Shown: positions 1 through 8,987 of the stretch, piece after piece
Layout of the letters: each line of letters begins with the position of its first letter
Numbering within the stretch: the first letter of the stretch is position 1
From: CAVXFL01 sp963761015
GTDB lineage: Bacteria; Pseudomonadota; Alphaproteobacteria; Acetobacterales; Acetobacteraceae
Length of the DNA: 64,000 nucleotides
Reading direction: 5' to 3'
Assembly: GCA_963761015.1 (NCBI GenBank)
Contig: CAVXFL010000009.1
Location: 186,001 to 250,000, forward strand
The notes under the pieces: model-generated
Seen by the model: the letters and a program-made list of their open reading frames with translations, nothing else
The model's database searches: none
Told to the model about the DNA's origin: nothing
Made by a program: the position numbers and the translations under genes

Positions 1-78
1 CATTTCACCCTGTTCAGCTCGCGCCTCGGCAAGGAACACTCGGTGTACGTCGCCGAGGTCGAATACGACTTGGCCTGA
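1..78 (+). CDS. C-terminal end of an unidentified gene
   Basis: The first 78 bases are open in frame 1 and end in TGA, giving a 25-residue tail that finishes EVEYDLA. The start lies outside the window. The tail is too short to assign a family. It is followed after 26 bases by the copper chaperone gene on the same strand, so the two could share a transcript. Confidence 0.5.
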   Translation, partial: HFTLFSSRLGKEHSVYVAEVEYDLA

Positions 79-104
79 ACGGGGCCTGAACGGGGGAGGA
101 TCGC

Positions 105-587
105 TTGCGCATCGCGCGGACGCTCGTGGCTTCAGCCGTTCTGGCTGCGTGGTTTTGCGGGCCGGTCCTGGCCCGCGAATACGCGGTCGGCTCGATCCGC
201 GTGCTCGATCCCTGGACGCGCGCGACGGCCGCGGCCGGGTCGAGCGCGGTCGGCTTCCTGACCATCACCAACGACGGCGCCAAGCCGGAGCGTCTGACCG
301 GCGCCGATTGTCCAATCGCCGCCAGCACCGCCATTCAGTCGACGACCAATGCGATGGGCGTCATGCACGTGCATCCGGTGAGCGGTGTCGATATCGCGCC
401 GGGCGGAACGGTCAAGCTGAGGCCGGGCGGGCTGCACCTGACGCTGGCCGGCACCAAGCACCGGCTCGCGCGGGGCGACACGATCACCTGCCGGCTACGG
501 TTCCGCGATGCCGGCAAGGTCGATGTGCAACTGCTGATTCGCGGCGCCAACGCGATCGAACCGCTGATGGGACCGATTGAGCCGTGA
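105..587 (+). CDS. PCu(A)C-type periplasmic copper chaperone with altered ligands
   Basis: The 160-residue protein has a signal peptide (about residues 1-23, cleavage near VLA-RE) and one PCu(A)C domain. This family carries copper to cytochrome oxidase in the periplasm. Recognisable parts are the GVM motif, a PGGxHL segment and the LLIRGA end strand. The usual ligand pattern is His, Met, then HxM. Here the first His position reads Gln (AIQSTT) and the final motif reads HLTL, so only GVM and one His remain. Copper binding may be weak or changed. The start is TTG; no better in-frame start was seen. Its stop overlaps the next gene's start (GTGA), suggesting coupled translation. Confidence 0.85.
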   Translation: MRIARTLVASAVLAAWFCGPVLAREYAVGSIRVLDPWTRATAAAGSSAVGFLTITNDGAKPERLTGADCPIAASTAIQSTTNAMGVMHVHPVSGVDIAPGGTVKLRPGGLHLTLAGTKHRLARGDTITCRLRFRDAGKVDVQLLIRGANAIEPLMGPIEP

Positions 588-1521
588 GCGAATACCTGAC
601 ACCTGACGCGGACAGCGCCACCATCGCGGCGGCGGAGCGCGCCGCCCGGAACTGGAGCTACGCCGAACCGGGCGAGATCCGGCCCGGCTCGGCGCGCCAT
701 CTCGCGATGTTCAGCCGCGTGATGCTGGACACGTTCAATCCCTATCGCCCGGCGGTCATTCCGTGGCCGACACTGGATGACGAGGCGCGGGCGCGGCTGA
801 TCTCCTTGCCGATCTGGAACATCGCCGTGCAGACCGAGGGGCGGGCGCGGCTGCGCGTTCTCAGCTATTCGCGCACCATCGAGGACGACACGTTGCGCGA
901 CGCGTTCGAACTGATGGGCTTCGAGGAAGGCCGGCACAAGGAGGTGCTGGCGCATCTGGTGGCCGCCTACGGCATCGCGCTCGAACCGGAGCCGGAATAC
1001 GTTGCGCCGCGCGACCCCGAATGGGCGTTCATGGTCACCGGCTACAGCGAGTGCATCGACAGTTTCTTCGCCTTCGGCCTGTTCGAGCTGGCGCGGCGCT
1101 CCGGCTATTTCCCGCAGGCGCTGGTCGAGACGTTCGAGCCGGTGATCCAGGAGGAGGCCCGGCACATCCTGTTCTTCACCAACTGGATCGCCTGGCACAA
1201 GGCCAACATGCCGTTGTGGCGGCGGCCGTGGTTCTTGCTGAAGACGCTCGGCGTGTGGAGTTTCTTGATCCGCGAGCGAATCGGGTTGGCGCGCGACATC
1301 GGCGGCGAGGAACCGCCAATTTCACCGTTTCGGGCAGCACCTCGCTGGCGGCCGGCGAAGTGGACACGGCGACATTGATGCGAATCTGCCTGGAGGAGGA
1401 CGCGCGGCGGCTCAGCGGCTACGACCCGCGCCTGCTGCGGCCGACGACGATGCCGCGGCTGACCCGGCTCGCGCTCTCGCTGTTGCGTCTGCTGCCGCCC
1501 TGGAAACGCCAGGGCGGATGA
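584..1521 (+). pseudogene. Ferritin-like domain protein, frameshifted
   Basis: The first reading frame (584-1378) encodes a helical protein with the metal-ligand look of ferritin-like proteins: FEEGRHKE near residue 113 and IQEEARHILFF near residue 190. After about position 1310 the family-like sequence continues in another frame (TANFTVSGSTSLAAGEVD to KRQGG, stop 1521). One missing base near 1300-1318 explains this. The gene overlaps the copper chaperone stop by 4 bases. Its last 110 bases are also antisense to the protease gene. Function is unknown beyond probable di-metal binding; a sequencing error is as likely as a real mutation. Confidence 0.7.
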
Positions 1522-2290
1522 CGCTCGCCGGTATGGCAAGGCCGCCGGCGTGGCCGGCCATCGCGCGCACCTGAATTCCGGCGACCGCCCAGCCGCCATC
1601 GGCGGAGCGGGCCAGCAATGGCGCGCCGCTGACGCCGCGCGTGGCCTCGCAGTTGTTGGCGAGCAGCGGCCGGCCCTCGCCGTCCGCCACGCGGGCGGAA
1701 ATCGCGCAATGCAGGTCGGCTTCGATCACTTCCGCCCGGTCCATGTCGTAACCGGCGAGCGCGACCGCTTCGCCGGCTGTTTCAGCTTTCGCCAGCGGCA
1801 GCACGCGATCCGGCGCGCCGAGCGGGATGCCGAGCGTCAGCACGGCCCAGTCGGCGCCGGCCGTGCGGGCGCCGCGCAGCGGGTCGTAACCGGGCGCGAC
1901 GGTGTAGCGGGCGACCACGGCGTGGCCGGCGAAGACGCCGTGCTGGTAGCCGAGAAGGAAATGCACCGAGCGCGGCTGGATGAAATGGCGCGGGCGCGGC
2001 AGGTAGAGGCAATGCGCGGCCGTCAGCACGGTTCGGGACCCGACCAGAACGCCCGTGCAGCGTCCGCCGAGTTCCGTTTGCACGCGTCCGATGGCGCGCC
2101 ACGGCGGCCGCTCGGCGTCGACCACGACCCGCCGGTCGTCGGGACCGATGCCGGGCAGCAGCGGCACCGCCCAGCCCGGCAATTCGGCCGGCGCGGCATT
2201 CACGGGAAGCAACGCGAGCGCCAGCAGCGGGACGGCCAATGGCGTCCACCGCTTGCATCTCGGCGCGGGGCGGTCAGCGAAGAAAGACAT
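1412..2290 (-). CDS. Secreted trypsin-like serine protease
   Basis: A chymotrypsin-fold protease of 292 residues, exported by a signal peptide (PLLALALLPVNA). The triad is visible: His in VLTAAHCLY, Asp in GADWAVLTL, and Ser in GVSGAPLL (the family usually has GDSGGP). The Ser motif lacks the Asp and second Gly of classical trypsins, as in many bacterial V8/glutamyl-type relatives. The start at 2290 is preferred because it places the signal peptide at the N-terminus; an in-frame ATG at 2338 lies inside the upstream small gene. The Ala/Ser/Arg-rich C-terminus runs antisense to the ferritin-like gene and may be spurious through a frameshift. Confidence 0.75.
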   Translation of the reverse strand: MSFFADRPAPRCKRWTPLAVPLLALALLPVNAAPAELPGWAVPLLPGIGPDDRRVVVDAERPPWRAIGRVQTELGGRCTGVLVGSRTVLTAAHCLYLPRPRHFIQPRSVHFLLGYQHGVFAGHAVVARYTVAPGYDPLRGARTAGADWAVLTLGIPLGAPDRVLPLAKAETAGEAVALAGYDMDRAEVIEADLHCAISARVADGEGRPLLANNCEATRGVSGAPLLARSADGGWAVAGIQVRAMAGHAGGLAIPASVIRPGVSRAAADATARARAGSAAASSSAAAGAGRSR

Positions 2291-2465
2291 ACGCCACGAA
2301 AGCGACGGAACCGGCGAGATAGGCCATGAGCAGCGCACCGCGGATGAGATTGGCGCGGTGGCGCATGCCGGGCACGTAGCCGATCGCCATCCAGAGCGCG
2401 AACGTCGATAGCGTGATTACCTGCGCGGCGCGAATTTCCTCGCCGCTGACATACGGCATGGTCAT
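2274..2465 (-). CDS. Small two-helix membrane protein
   Basis: A 63-residue protein with two hydrophobic segments (about residues 14-31 and 42-62) separated by a basic loop GMRHRAN, giving a hairpin topology in the inner membrane. Its ATG overlaps the stop of the MFS transporter (ATGA), so it is probably translated by coupling. Its end overlaps the start of the protease. The family is not recognised; a partner or regulator of the transporter is conceivable but is inference only. Confidence 0.6.
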   Translation of the reverse strand: MTMPYVSGEEIRAAQVITLSTFALWMAIGYVPGMRHRANLIRGALLMAYLAGSVAFVAYVFLR

Positions 2466-3805
2466 CGCGCGGTGGTGCCCGATGGGACCGCGACCGCGTT
2501 CACGTGAAGCGCGCGGCTCGCGCCGACCCCGGACGCCAACATCGCCGCGCCGAGCGCCAGCGACAGCCAGAGCAGCGCCGTCCAGCCGCCGGTCCAGCCG
2601 TGCAACAACCCGACCAACAGCGGCCCGGTGGAGGCGAGGACGTAGCCCACGCCCTGCGACATGCCGGAGAGGTGTGCCGCGACGTGCGGGTCGGGCGAGC
2701 GCAGCACGATCAGCATGAGCGCGATGGCGAACAGCGCGCCCTCGGCGAGGCCGAGCAGGATGGACCAGACCCAGATCCATGAAAGCGGGCCGAAGACGCA
2801 GGCGAGAAAGCTGCCGACGCAGACCAGGCTCGATACCGCGCTGCCCAGCTTCTGGTCGCGCCCGATCGTGGCGAGCCAGGGCGCCACCAGCGAGGCCGCG
2901 GCCTGCGCCAGAATCGAGGCCGAGACGACCAGTCCCGCTTGCACCGGGTCGAGCCCGCGGTCGCGCAGGATCGGCGCCAGCCAGCCGAACACGATGTAGG
3001 CGAAGGCGGATTGCAGGCCCATGAACAGCGTGACCTGCCAGGCGAGCGGGTCCGACCACAGGCCGCGCACCTTGGCCACGTGCCGCGCGCCGGCGCGGTG
3101 CTGGCGCGAAAGCTGGCCAAGCCAGACCAGGGCGGCGAGCGCGACCGGGGCCGCCCAGAAGGCGAGGGCGGCGGGCCAGGAGTCGCCGAAGCGCCGCGCC
3201 AGTGGCACCGACGCGCCGGCCGCCGTGGCCGCGCCCACGCAAAGCGCCATGACGTAGCAGCCGGTCATGATCGCCGCGTGGTGCGGGAACTCGCGTTTCA
3301 CCAGCCCGGGGAGCAGCACATTGATGACGGCGATGCCCGCGCAGGCGAGGATCTGTCCGCCGAACAGCGCCGGCACGTCGCCGAGGCCGCGTAGCGCGAT
3401 GCCGGCCGCCATGGCGCCGAGCACGGCGAGCAGGGTGCGCTCGGTGCCGAGGCGGCGGGTGACAGCGGGCGCAAGCGGGCCGAACAGGCCAAAGCAGAGC
3501 GAGGGCAGGGTGGTGAGCGCGCTCGCCCCGGCGGGCGAGAGGCCGGTCGTGCGCATGATCTCGGGCAGGACCGGTCCGACGCTCGCGACCGCACAGCGCA
3601 GGTTGAAGGCGATGAGCACCAAGCTCGCCGCCAGGAGCAGCAGGGCGCCGCGCTGGCGCGGCGGTTGCGCCGGCGGCTGATCGGCCGCATCCGGGTCGGC
3701 GTCGATGAGTTCGTCGGCGAGCGCGGGATGGGCGATCGGACCGGCTTCGCCCGGCGCGCCGACTTGCGTGCCGGCCGGCTCCGGCCAATTCTGTTCGTCG
3801 GTCAT
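2462..3805 (-). CDS. MFS transporter, CynX/NimT-like
   Basis: A 447-residue major facilitator with about 12 hydrophobic segments after a 60-residue acidic, proline-rich cytoplasmic N-terminus. The segment FNLRCAVASVGPVLPEI in helix 1 and the SGMSQGVGYVLAS stretch near the C-terminus are typical of the CynX/NimT group, whose members move cyanate, 2-nitroimidazole or unknown small anions. The start at 3805 (MTDEQNWPEP) was chosen because upstream residues are Arg-rich and not membrane-like. Substrate unknown. It forms a two-gene unit with the coupled 63-residue membrane protein. Confidence 0.8.
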   Translation of the reverse strand: MTDEQNWPEPAGTQVGAPGEAGPIAHPALADELIDADPDAADQPPAQPPRQRGALLLLAASLVLIAFNLRCAVASVGPVLPEIMRTTGLSPAGASALTTLPSLCFGLFGPLAPAVTRRLGTERTLLAVLGAMAAGIALRGLGDVPALFGGQILACAGIAVINVLLPGLVKREFPHHAAIMTGCYVMALCVGAATAAGASVPLARRFGDSWPAALAFWAAPVALAALVWLGQLSRQHRAGARHVAKVRGLWSDPLAWQVTLFMGLQSAFAYIVFGWLAPILRDRGLDPVQAGLVVSASILAQAAASLVAPWLATIGRDQKLGSAVSSLVCVGSFLACVFGPLSWIWVWSILLGLAEGALFAIALMLIVLRSPDPHVAAHLSGMSQGVGYVLASTGPLLVGLLHGWTGGWTALLWLSLALGAAMLASGVGASRALHVNAVAVPSGTTAR

Positions 3806-4036
3806 CGGCGCTTCTATGGCATGGCGAGCCGGCTTTGCGATCCCATCGGCGCGCGACGCCGGGTCGCGTCCGCGCGCGGCGCGCAGTCGCATTCGACGCC
3901 ATGAATCGCGTTCTGTTGCGTCCACGCAACTCCCGAATGGGTTAGAGAAGTTGTGAACCGGGCGAGGCTGTTTGTCGGGACGGACGTCACCATGCTTCGC
4001 TAATACGGCTCTGTTACAGGCCAAGTGCGGGGGATA

Positions 4037-4988
4037 ATGCTACAATTGCGTGCTTTGACGGTTTGTCTACTCGCGATTGCGTTCGGCGCGACGACTGCTG
4101 TCGCACAACCGGTTTCCACGTATGAGGCGCCGGCGCAATCTTCAGCCGGGGACCAGCCGGCGGACGGGATCACTCCGGACGTGCCGGCGGCGGAAGAACC
4201 GGTGCTGACGCCGGCGCAGGTGAACGCCGAGGTGGCCCGGCTCCGCACCGAGTTGCGGCGGGCCGTTTGGCGCGAGTGGCGGCGCACGGCGTATCGCGAC
4301 CAGATTCTGGATCAGCCGGACCAGGGCGGCGCTGCAGGCCGACGGCACGACGATCGACCGTCCGCAGCTTCTGGTCGTGGTCGACCGCAATCCGCGCGTG
4401 CAGGAGGTGGCGATCCTGATGGCGAGGCCGGACGGGCCCTGGGAGATGATTGGTGGCACCAAGGTGTCCACCGGGCAGAAGGGCCGGTTCGACCACTACA
4501 TCACGCCGCTCGGCGTATTCCGGCACACCGATTCGATCCTCGACTACCGCGCCGAGGGCACGTTCAACGAGAATCACATCCGCGGCCTCGGGCTGAAGGG
4601 CATGCGGGTGTGGGATTTCGGTTGGCAGTGGGCCGCCAAGGGCTGGCGCCCCGACCGCGAGAAGGGGCAGATGCGCCTGCTGATGCACGCGACCGACCCG
4701 GCCAATCTGGCGCATCGGATCGGTCGGCCGGCGTCGAAGGGCTGCATCCGCGTGCCGGCGCGGCTGAACCGGTTCATGGATCGCTACGGCGTGCTCGATT
4801 CGGATTACGAGCGGGCCGCCGAGGTCGATCCGGCGTACCGGGCGTTGCTGCTTCGGAACCGCACGCCGACGCCGCTGGCCGGCGACATCTTGGTGGTGAT
4901 CGACACGTCGCTGCCGCCCGCCCAGGCGATCGCCGCGACGCATCCGCACGGCAAGGGCAGCCTGATCCAGAGCGATTCAGAGCAGTGA
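4037..4988 (+). pseudogene. L,D-transpeptidase (YkuD-like), frameshifted
   Basis: The N-terminal frame begins at ATG 4037 with a signal peptide (LTVCLLAIAFGATTAVAQ). The catalytic half is in a second frame ending at 4988. One extra G in the CTGG at about 4309 separates them; removing it gives RDQIL-ISRTRAALQADGTT and then a continuous protein. The YkuD signature is present: HATDP, then SKGCIRVP with the catalytic Cys. Such enzymes make 3-3 cross-links in peptidoglycan or attach proteins to it. As written only a GTG at 4377 could start the catalytic half, without a signal peptide. Confidence 0.8.
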
Positions 4989-5546
4989 GGGGCCGATCAG
5001 CTTGCTGAGGTCGACCAGCGTCACGGTCGTGCCGTCGGGCAGATAGAGCGTGCTGCCGGCGCCGATGCTTCCGGCCTGAACCGGGGAAGGGTCGGCGCCG
5101 GGCCCGCGATCGGCCGCGAGCTTGAACGCGCCCAGCACGTCGGCGAACGCATGATCGGAGCCGCCGAAGCCGAACATTTCCGCCGCGCCGCCGGCGCCGA
5201 GATTGCTCTGGTCGGCGCCGGTTATCCCGCCGGCCAGGAACTCGGAATCCGCGCCCAGCGCGCCGAACAGGGTGGCGCTGCCCAGCCCGCCGGAGACCGC
5301 CGCGCCGCCCGCGCGGTCCAGCACCAGTCCGGCGTCGGCGTAATCCAGGAAGCCCATGCTCGTGGATTTGCCGAAGGCGAGGACATTGGCGCTGACGCCG
5401 ATCGTATCGTCGCCCGCGCCGCTGGCGATCCTGTCGCCGCCCGCGCGGTTGCCGGCGGTATCCAGGTACACGACGTTGTCGCCGGCGCCAGACTGGCCGC
5501 CGTTCGTGTCGGAAATCGCGTTCCTGTCCCAATCTGCGGGCACCAA
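4977..5546 (-). CDS. Gly/Ala/Asp-rich protein resembling RTX-type calcium-binding proteins
   Basis: A 189-residue acidic protein rich in Gly, Ala and Asp, with short motifs such as SGAGDNVVYLD and ASGAGDDTIG that resemble single RTX (GGxGxD) turns, but without a regular nonapeptide array. There is no signal peptide, as expected if exported by a type I system. The start is TTG 5546 or GTG 5543 behind a GAGAGG ribosome-binding site; a TAG lies directly upstream in frame. It converges on the L,D-transpeptidase with a 12-base overlap. It could be a fragment of a larger repeat protein. Confidence 0.5.
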   Translation of the reverse strand: MVPADWDRNAISDTNGGQSGAGDNVVYLDTAGNRAGGDRIASGAGDDTIGVSANVLAFGKSTSMGFLDYADAGLVLDRAGGAAVSGGLGSATLFGALGADSEFLAGGITGADQSNLGAGGAAEMFGFGGSDHAFADVLGAFKLAADRGPGADPSPVQAGSIGAGSTLYLPDGTTVTLVDLSKLIGPSLL

Positions 5547-5578
5547 CTATCCTCTCGCTCCTCGCCGGATGCCGGCCC

Positions 5579-6055
5579 GTGCCATGGGCCCCTTGCCGTC
5601 GCGGTTGCTTTGCCGAGAATACTCATAGACGATCGCGGCGGAGGGATGCCATTCCGTACGATGCTGGCAAGGGTGAGCCCGGCCGGAGGACGCCGCGCAA
5701 TGTCCTCGGCGGCACCCTGGAAATCTGCTCCATCGCGCCGATGACCGGGTTTTTCCGCACCGGGTGCTGCGAGACCGGACCGGTGGATCTCGGCAGCCAT
5801 ACGGTCTGCGTGGTCATGACCTCCGAGTTCTTGGCCTTCTCCAAATCTTGCGGCAACGATCTGTCAACGCCGCAGCCGGAATTCGGGTTTTCGGGGCTGA
5901 AGCCGGGCGACCGCTGGTGCCTCTGCGCCCCGCGCTGGCAGGAAGCGTTCGAGGCCGGTCAGGCGCCGCGCGTGGTGCTGCGCGCCACCGAGGCGGGCGC
6001 GCTCGAGCACTGTGCGCTCGCCGACCTCAAGCGCCACGCCATCGATCTGGCTTGA
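5579..6055 (+). CDS. DUF2237 family protein
   Basis: From about residue 40 onward the sequence matches the DUF2237 pattern: NVLGG, SIAPMTGFFRTGCC, GPVDLGSHTVC, ExxxFSKSCGNDLSTP, GLKPGDRWCLCAPRW. Many conserved Cys and the compact size (about 120 residues) are usual; biochemical function is not established. The listed GTG start gives a 40-residue Arg-rich leader that is not typical, and no clear start lies closer to NVLGG, so the true N-terminus is uncertain. It stands alone on this strand. Confidence 0.75.
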   Translation: MPWAPCRRGCFAENTHRRSRRRDAIPYDAGKGEPGRRTPRNVLGGTLEICSIAPMTGFFRTGCCETGPVDLGSHTVCVVMTSEFLAFSKSCGNDLSTPQPEFGFSGLKPGDRWCLCAPRWQEAFEAGQAPRVVLRATEAGALEHCALADLKRHAIDLA

Positions 6056-6123
6056 AGGGGCGACCCGGTCGAATCCGGCTATCGCGCGCGACCGTCAAGC
6101 GTCCTACCCACAAGCGTCGTACC

Positions 6124-6921
6124 TCAGCGCCCGGTCCAGACCGGAGGCCGCTTGGCGAGGAAGGCGTCGATGCCTTCCTCGGCGTCGCGCGCCAGCATGT
6201 TGCGCGTCATCACCTCGGCGGCATAGCGGTACGCGCCGTCCAGGTCCATCTCCGCCTGCCGGTAAAAGGCTTCCTTGCCGATGGCGAGCGTCAGCGGGCT
6301 CTTGCCGGCGATCTTGGCCGCCAGCGCCGCGGTCGCCCCGTCCAGTTCCGCCTCCGGCACGACGCGGTTGACCAGCCCGATCTCGCGCGCCCGCGCCGCC
6401 TCGATCATGTCGCCCGTGAGCAGCATCTCGATTGCGTCCCTGCGCCCGACCGCGCGCGAGAGCGCCACCATGGGAGTGGAGCAAAACAGCCCGATGTTCA
6501 CGCCGGGCGTGGCGAAGCGCGCGGTCTCGGCCGCCACCGCCAGGTCGCAGGTGGCGACGAGTTGGCAACCCGCCGCGGTCGCCACGCCATGCACGCGCGC
6601 GATCACCGGCTTCGGCAGCCGCACGATCGCCGTCATCAGCCGCGAGCACTGCTCGAACAGCGCCTGGTAACTTTCGCGTCCCGGATTGGCGCGCATTTCG
6701 CGCAGGTCGTGTCCGGCGCAGAAGGCCGGTCCGGCGCCGGCGATGACGACCACCTTCACCGCCTTGTCCTCGGCCAGCGCGGCCAATTCGCTCTCCAGCG
6801 CGGTCATCAGCGCGATCGACAGCGCGTTGCGCGCCTGCGGGCGGTTGAGGGTGAGCCAAGCGACGCCGTCGCTGTCGCGGCGCAACAGCACCTGCTCCGT
6901 AACCGGTTGATGCACGTTCAT
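6124..6921 (-). CDS. Enoyl-CoA hydratase/isomerase family protein
   Basis: A 265-residue crotonase-fold enzyme. Landmarks are TLNRPQARNALS, the oxyanion-hole segment GPAFCAGHDLREM, and HGVATAAGCQLVATCDLA, with the C-terminal AKRPPVWTGR typical of hydratase-like members. Crotonases act on acyl-CoA esters in the cytoplasm; the exact substrate cannot be read here. The start at 6921 follows GGGAGGAACGCC. It is divergent from the substrate-binding gene at 7131, and the 209 bases between them should hold both promoters. Confidence 0.85.
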   Translation of the reverse strand: MNVHQPVTEQVLLRRDSDGVAWLTLNRPQARNALSIALMTALESELAALAEDKAVKVVVIAGAGPAFCAGHDLREMRANPGRESYQALFEQCSRLMTAIVRLPKPVIARVHGVATAAGCQLVATCDLAVAAETARFATPGVNIGLFCSTPMVALSRAVGRRDAIEMLLTGDMIEAARAREIGLVNRVVPEAELDGATAALAAKIAGKSPLTLAIGKEAFYRQAEMDLDGAYRYAAEVMTRNMLARDAEEGIDAFLAKRPPVWTGR

Positions 6922-7130
6922 GGCGTTCCTCCCGATGCGGTTCAGATTCCATATAGTGCGGCAGGATTGTCCACCAGAATGCGCCGCCGCCGCGCGGGAT
7001 CGCGGGCCCCGCCCAGCAGGGCTGTGACAATCGCGCGGCGCGCGGCGGCGCCTCGGGCGGCATCCGGCCGGTCTTGCGCGCAATCCGGTGTGTGCTGCAT
7101 GGTGCGACGCAGCAACCATCGGGGGGACCA

Positions 7131-8156
7131 ATGTCGGCATCGAACAGCAATTGGACGCCTGGCAACGGAGCCATGACCCGGCGCCGGGCGCTACAAGCCG
7201 GCGCGGCCGGCGTCATTGGCGCGCTCGCGGCACCCGCGGTGTTGCGCGCGGCGCCCACCGAGGTGGCGTTCACCGAAGCCGTCCATAACCTCGGCTACAT
7301 CGACCTCTATGTCGGCCAGCACGCCGGCTATTTCGACAAGCAGGGCATCCACCTGAACGTCAGCGCGGCGGGCGGCGACACGCAGGCTTTCGCCGCGGTG
7401 CTCGGCGGCTCGGCGATGTTCGGCATCGGCGATCCGACGATGGTGCCGATGTCCGTCGAAAGCGGCGGACCCGGCAAGGTGGTCGGCACCGTGGTGCAGC
7501 GCGCGCACTACTTCGGCGTCTCCAAGACGGTCGGGAAGATCACCGATCCGAAGCAGTTCAAGGGCCTGACGCTCGTTACCTCGCCCGATCCCAATACCAA
7601 TTACAGCGTCACCAAGAAGCTGCTGACCGAAAACGGCATGGTGATCGGCAAGGACGTGAAAATCCTGCAGGTCAATCCCGGCACCGAAATTGCCGCGATG
7701 CTGGCCGGCCAGGCGGATGTCGCGATCGCCTACCAGCCTGGTGTCGCGCAGGCGCAGGACCAGGGGGCGCATATCGTGTTCGACTTCGCCTCGTATATCG
7801 GTCCGTTCTGCAACACCGGCATCATGGTGCTGCCGCAGACCATCAAGAGCAAACCCGAAATCGTGCAGGCGCTCTGCAACGGGTTCGAACTGGCGATGCG
7901 CCGGACCTACGCCGATCCCGCGTACGCCCGGGCGATCGCGCGCAAGGAGTTCTCCGAACTGCCGCCGAAGGTGGCCGATCGCGCCATCGACGAGGAATTG
8001 CAGTACAAGATCCCGGCGCAGACCGTCCCGGTGAACCGGCAGCAATGGGATAACCTGATCAAGATGCAGGTCTATCTGAAGAACATCAAAGGCACGACGA
8101 GCTTCGCGCAGATCGTCGACAATTCCTTTGCCGACAAGGCGGCCAAACTCGCCTGA
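7131..8156 (+). CDS. ABC transporter substrate-binding protein, NMT1/TauA type, Tat-exported
   Basis: A 341-residue periplasmic binding protein. A twin-arginine leader (MTRRRALQAGAAG...) ends near VLRAAP. The mature part begins FTEAVHNLGYIDLYVGQHAGYFDKQG, the usual opening of NMT1/TauA/SsuA-type proteins that bind sulfonates, nitrate, pyrimidines or other small organics. The ATG at 7131 was chosen over an upstream in-frame start because GGGGGGACCA precedes it. It starts a four-gene run with an ATPase (2-base gap), a permease and an amidase, so the ligand is probably an amide or a precursor of one. Confidence 0.85.
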   Translation: MSASNSNWTPGNGAMTRRRALQAGAAGVIGALAAPAVLRAAPTEVAFTEAVHNLGYIDLYVGQHAGYFDKQGIHLNVSAAGGDTQAFAAVLGGSAMFGIGDPTMVPMSVESGGPGKVVGTVVQRAHYFGVSKTVGKITDPKQFKGLTLVTSPDPNTNYSVTKKLLTENGMVIGKDVKILQVNPGTEIAAMLAGQADVAIAYQPGVAQAQDQGAHIVFDFASYIGPFCNTGIMVLPQTIKSKPEIVQALCNGFELAMRRTYADPAYARAIARKEFSELPPKVADRAIDEELQYKIPAQTVPVNRQQWDNLIKMQVYLKNIKGTTSFAQIVDNSFADKAAKLA

Positions 8157-8158
8157 GA

Positions 8159-8980
8159 GTGGCTGTCGACCAATCGCCGACCGCGGGGCCGGCGCAATCC
8201 GGCCCCGCTGGGCAGCAACTTCCGCTGATCGCCTCCGCGGTGGCGAAGGTGTTCGGCGAGGACGAGGGGCGGCCCGTGGAGGTGATCCGCTCCGTCTCCC
8301 TCGCGCTCGCCCGCGGTGAGATTGTCAGCATCGTCGGTCCATCCGGTTGCGGCAAGACGACCTTGCTCAACCTGCTCTGCGGACTGCTGAGCCCGACCTC
8401 CGGCAACGTGTTCTGGCACGGGCGGGAGGTGCGGGAGGTGCCGCCGCGCGTCGGCTACATGCTGCAGAAGGATCTGCTGCTGCCCTGGCGCACGGCCATC
8501 GAGAACGTGGCGCTGGGGCTGCAGATCAAGGGTGTCGGGCGGCAGGCGCGGCTGGCGCAGGCGCGCGGCCTGCTGGAGCAACTCGGCCTCGGCGGTTTCG
8601 CCGATTACTACCCCTCGGCGCTCTCGGGCGGAATGCGCCAGCGCGTGGCCCTGGCGCGGACTTTGGTGCCGGACCCCGAGGTGATGATGCTGGACGAGCC
8701 GTTCTCCGCGCTCGACTTCCAGACCAAGATCCTGATCGAGCGCGACACCGCGCGTCTGGTGCGCGGCGAGCACCGATCGCTGCTGCTCATCACCCACGAT
8801 GTCGAGGAAGCGGTCTGCCTGTCGGACCGCGTCATCGTGCTGTCGCATCGCCCCTGCGTGGTGCTAAACGAGCACCGCATCGACTTGCCGGCCGATCGCA
8901 CCGACATGATGGCCGCCCGGGAGACGCGCGAGTTCGGCCATTACGTCAGGCGGATCTGGACTGAACTCGACGTCCATTGA
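8159..8980 (+). CDS. ABC transporter ATPase (TauB/SsuB-like)
   Basis: A 273-residue nucleotide-binding subunit. Walker A GPSGCGKTT, Q-loop MLQKDLLLPW, signature LSGGMRQR, Walker B VMMLDEP with the following FSALD, and the switch His in LLITHDVEEA are all intact. The Q-loop/LPWR and HDVEEA forms are those of the nitrate/taurine importer group. The start is GTG, two bases after the binding-protein stop. It energises the importer whose other parts flank it. Confidence 0.9.
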   Translation: MAVDQSPTAGPAQSGPAGQQLPLIASAVAKVFGEDEGRPVEVIRSVSLALARGEIVSIVGPSGCGKTTLLNLLCGLLSPTSGNVFWHGREVREVPPRVGYMLQKDLLLPWRTAIENVALGLQIKGVGRQARLAQARGLLEQLGLGGFADYYPSALSGGMRQRVALARTLVPDPEVMMLDEPFSALDFQTKILIERDTARLVRGEHRSLLLITHDVEEAVCLSDRVIVLSHRPCVVLNEHRIDLPADRTDMMAARETREFGHYVRRIWTELDVH

Positions 8981-8987
8981 GGAGCAA

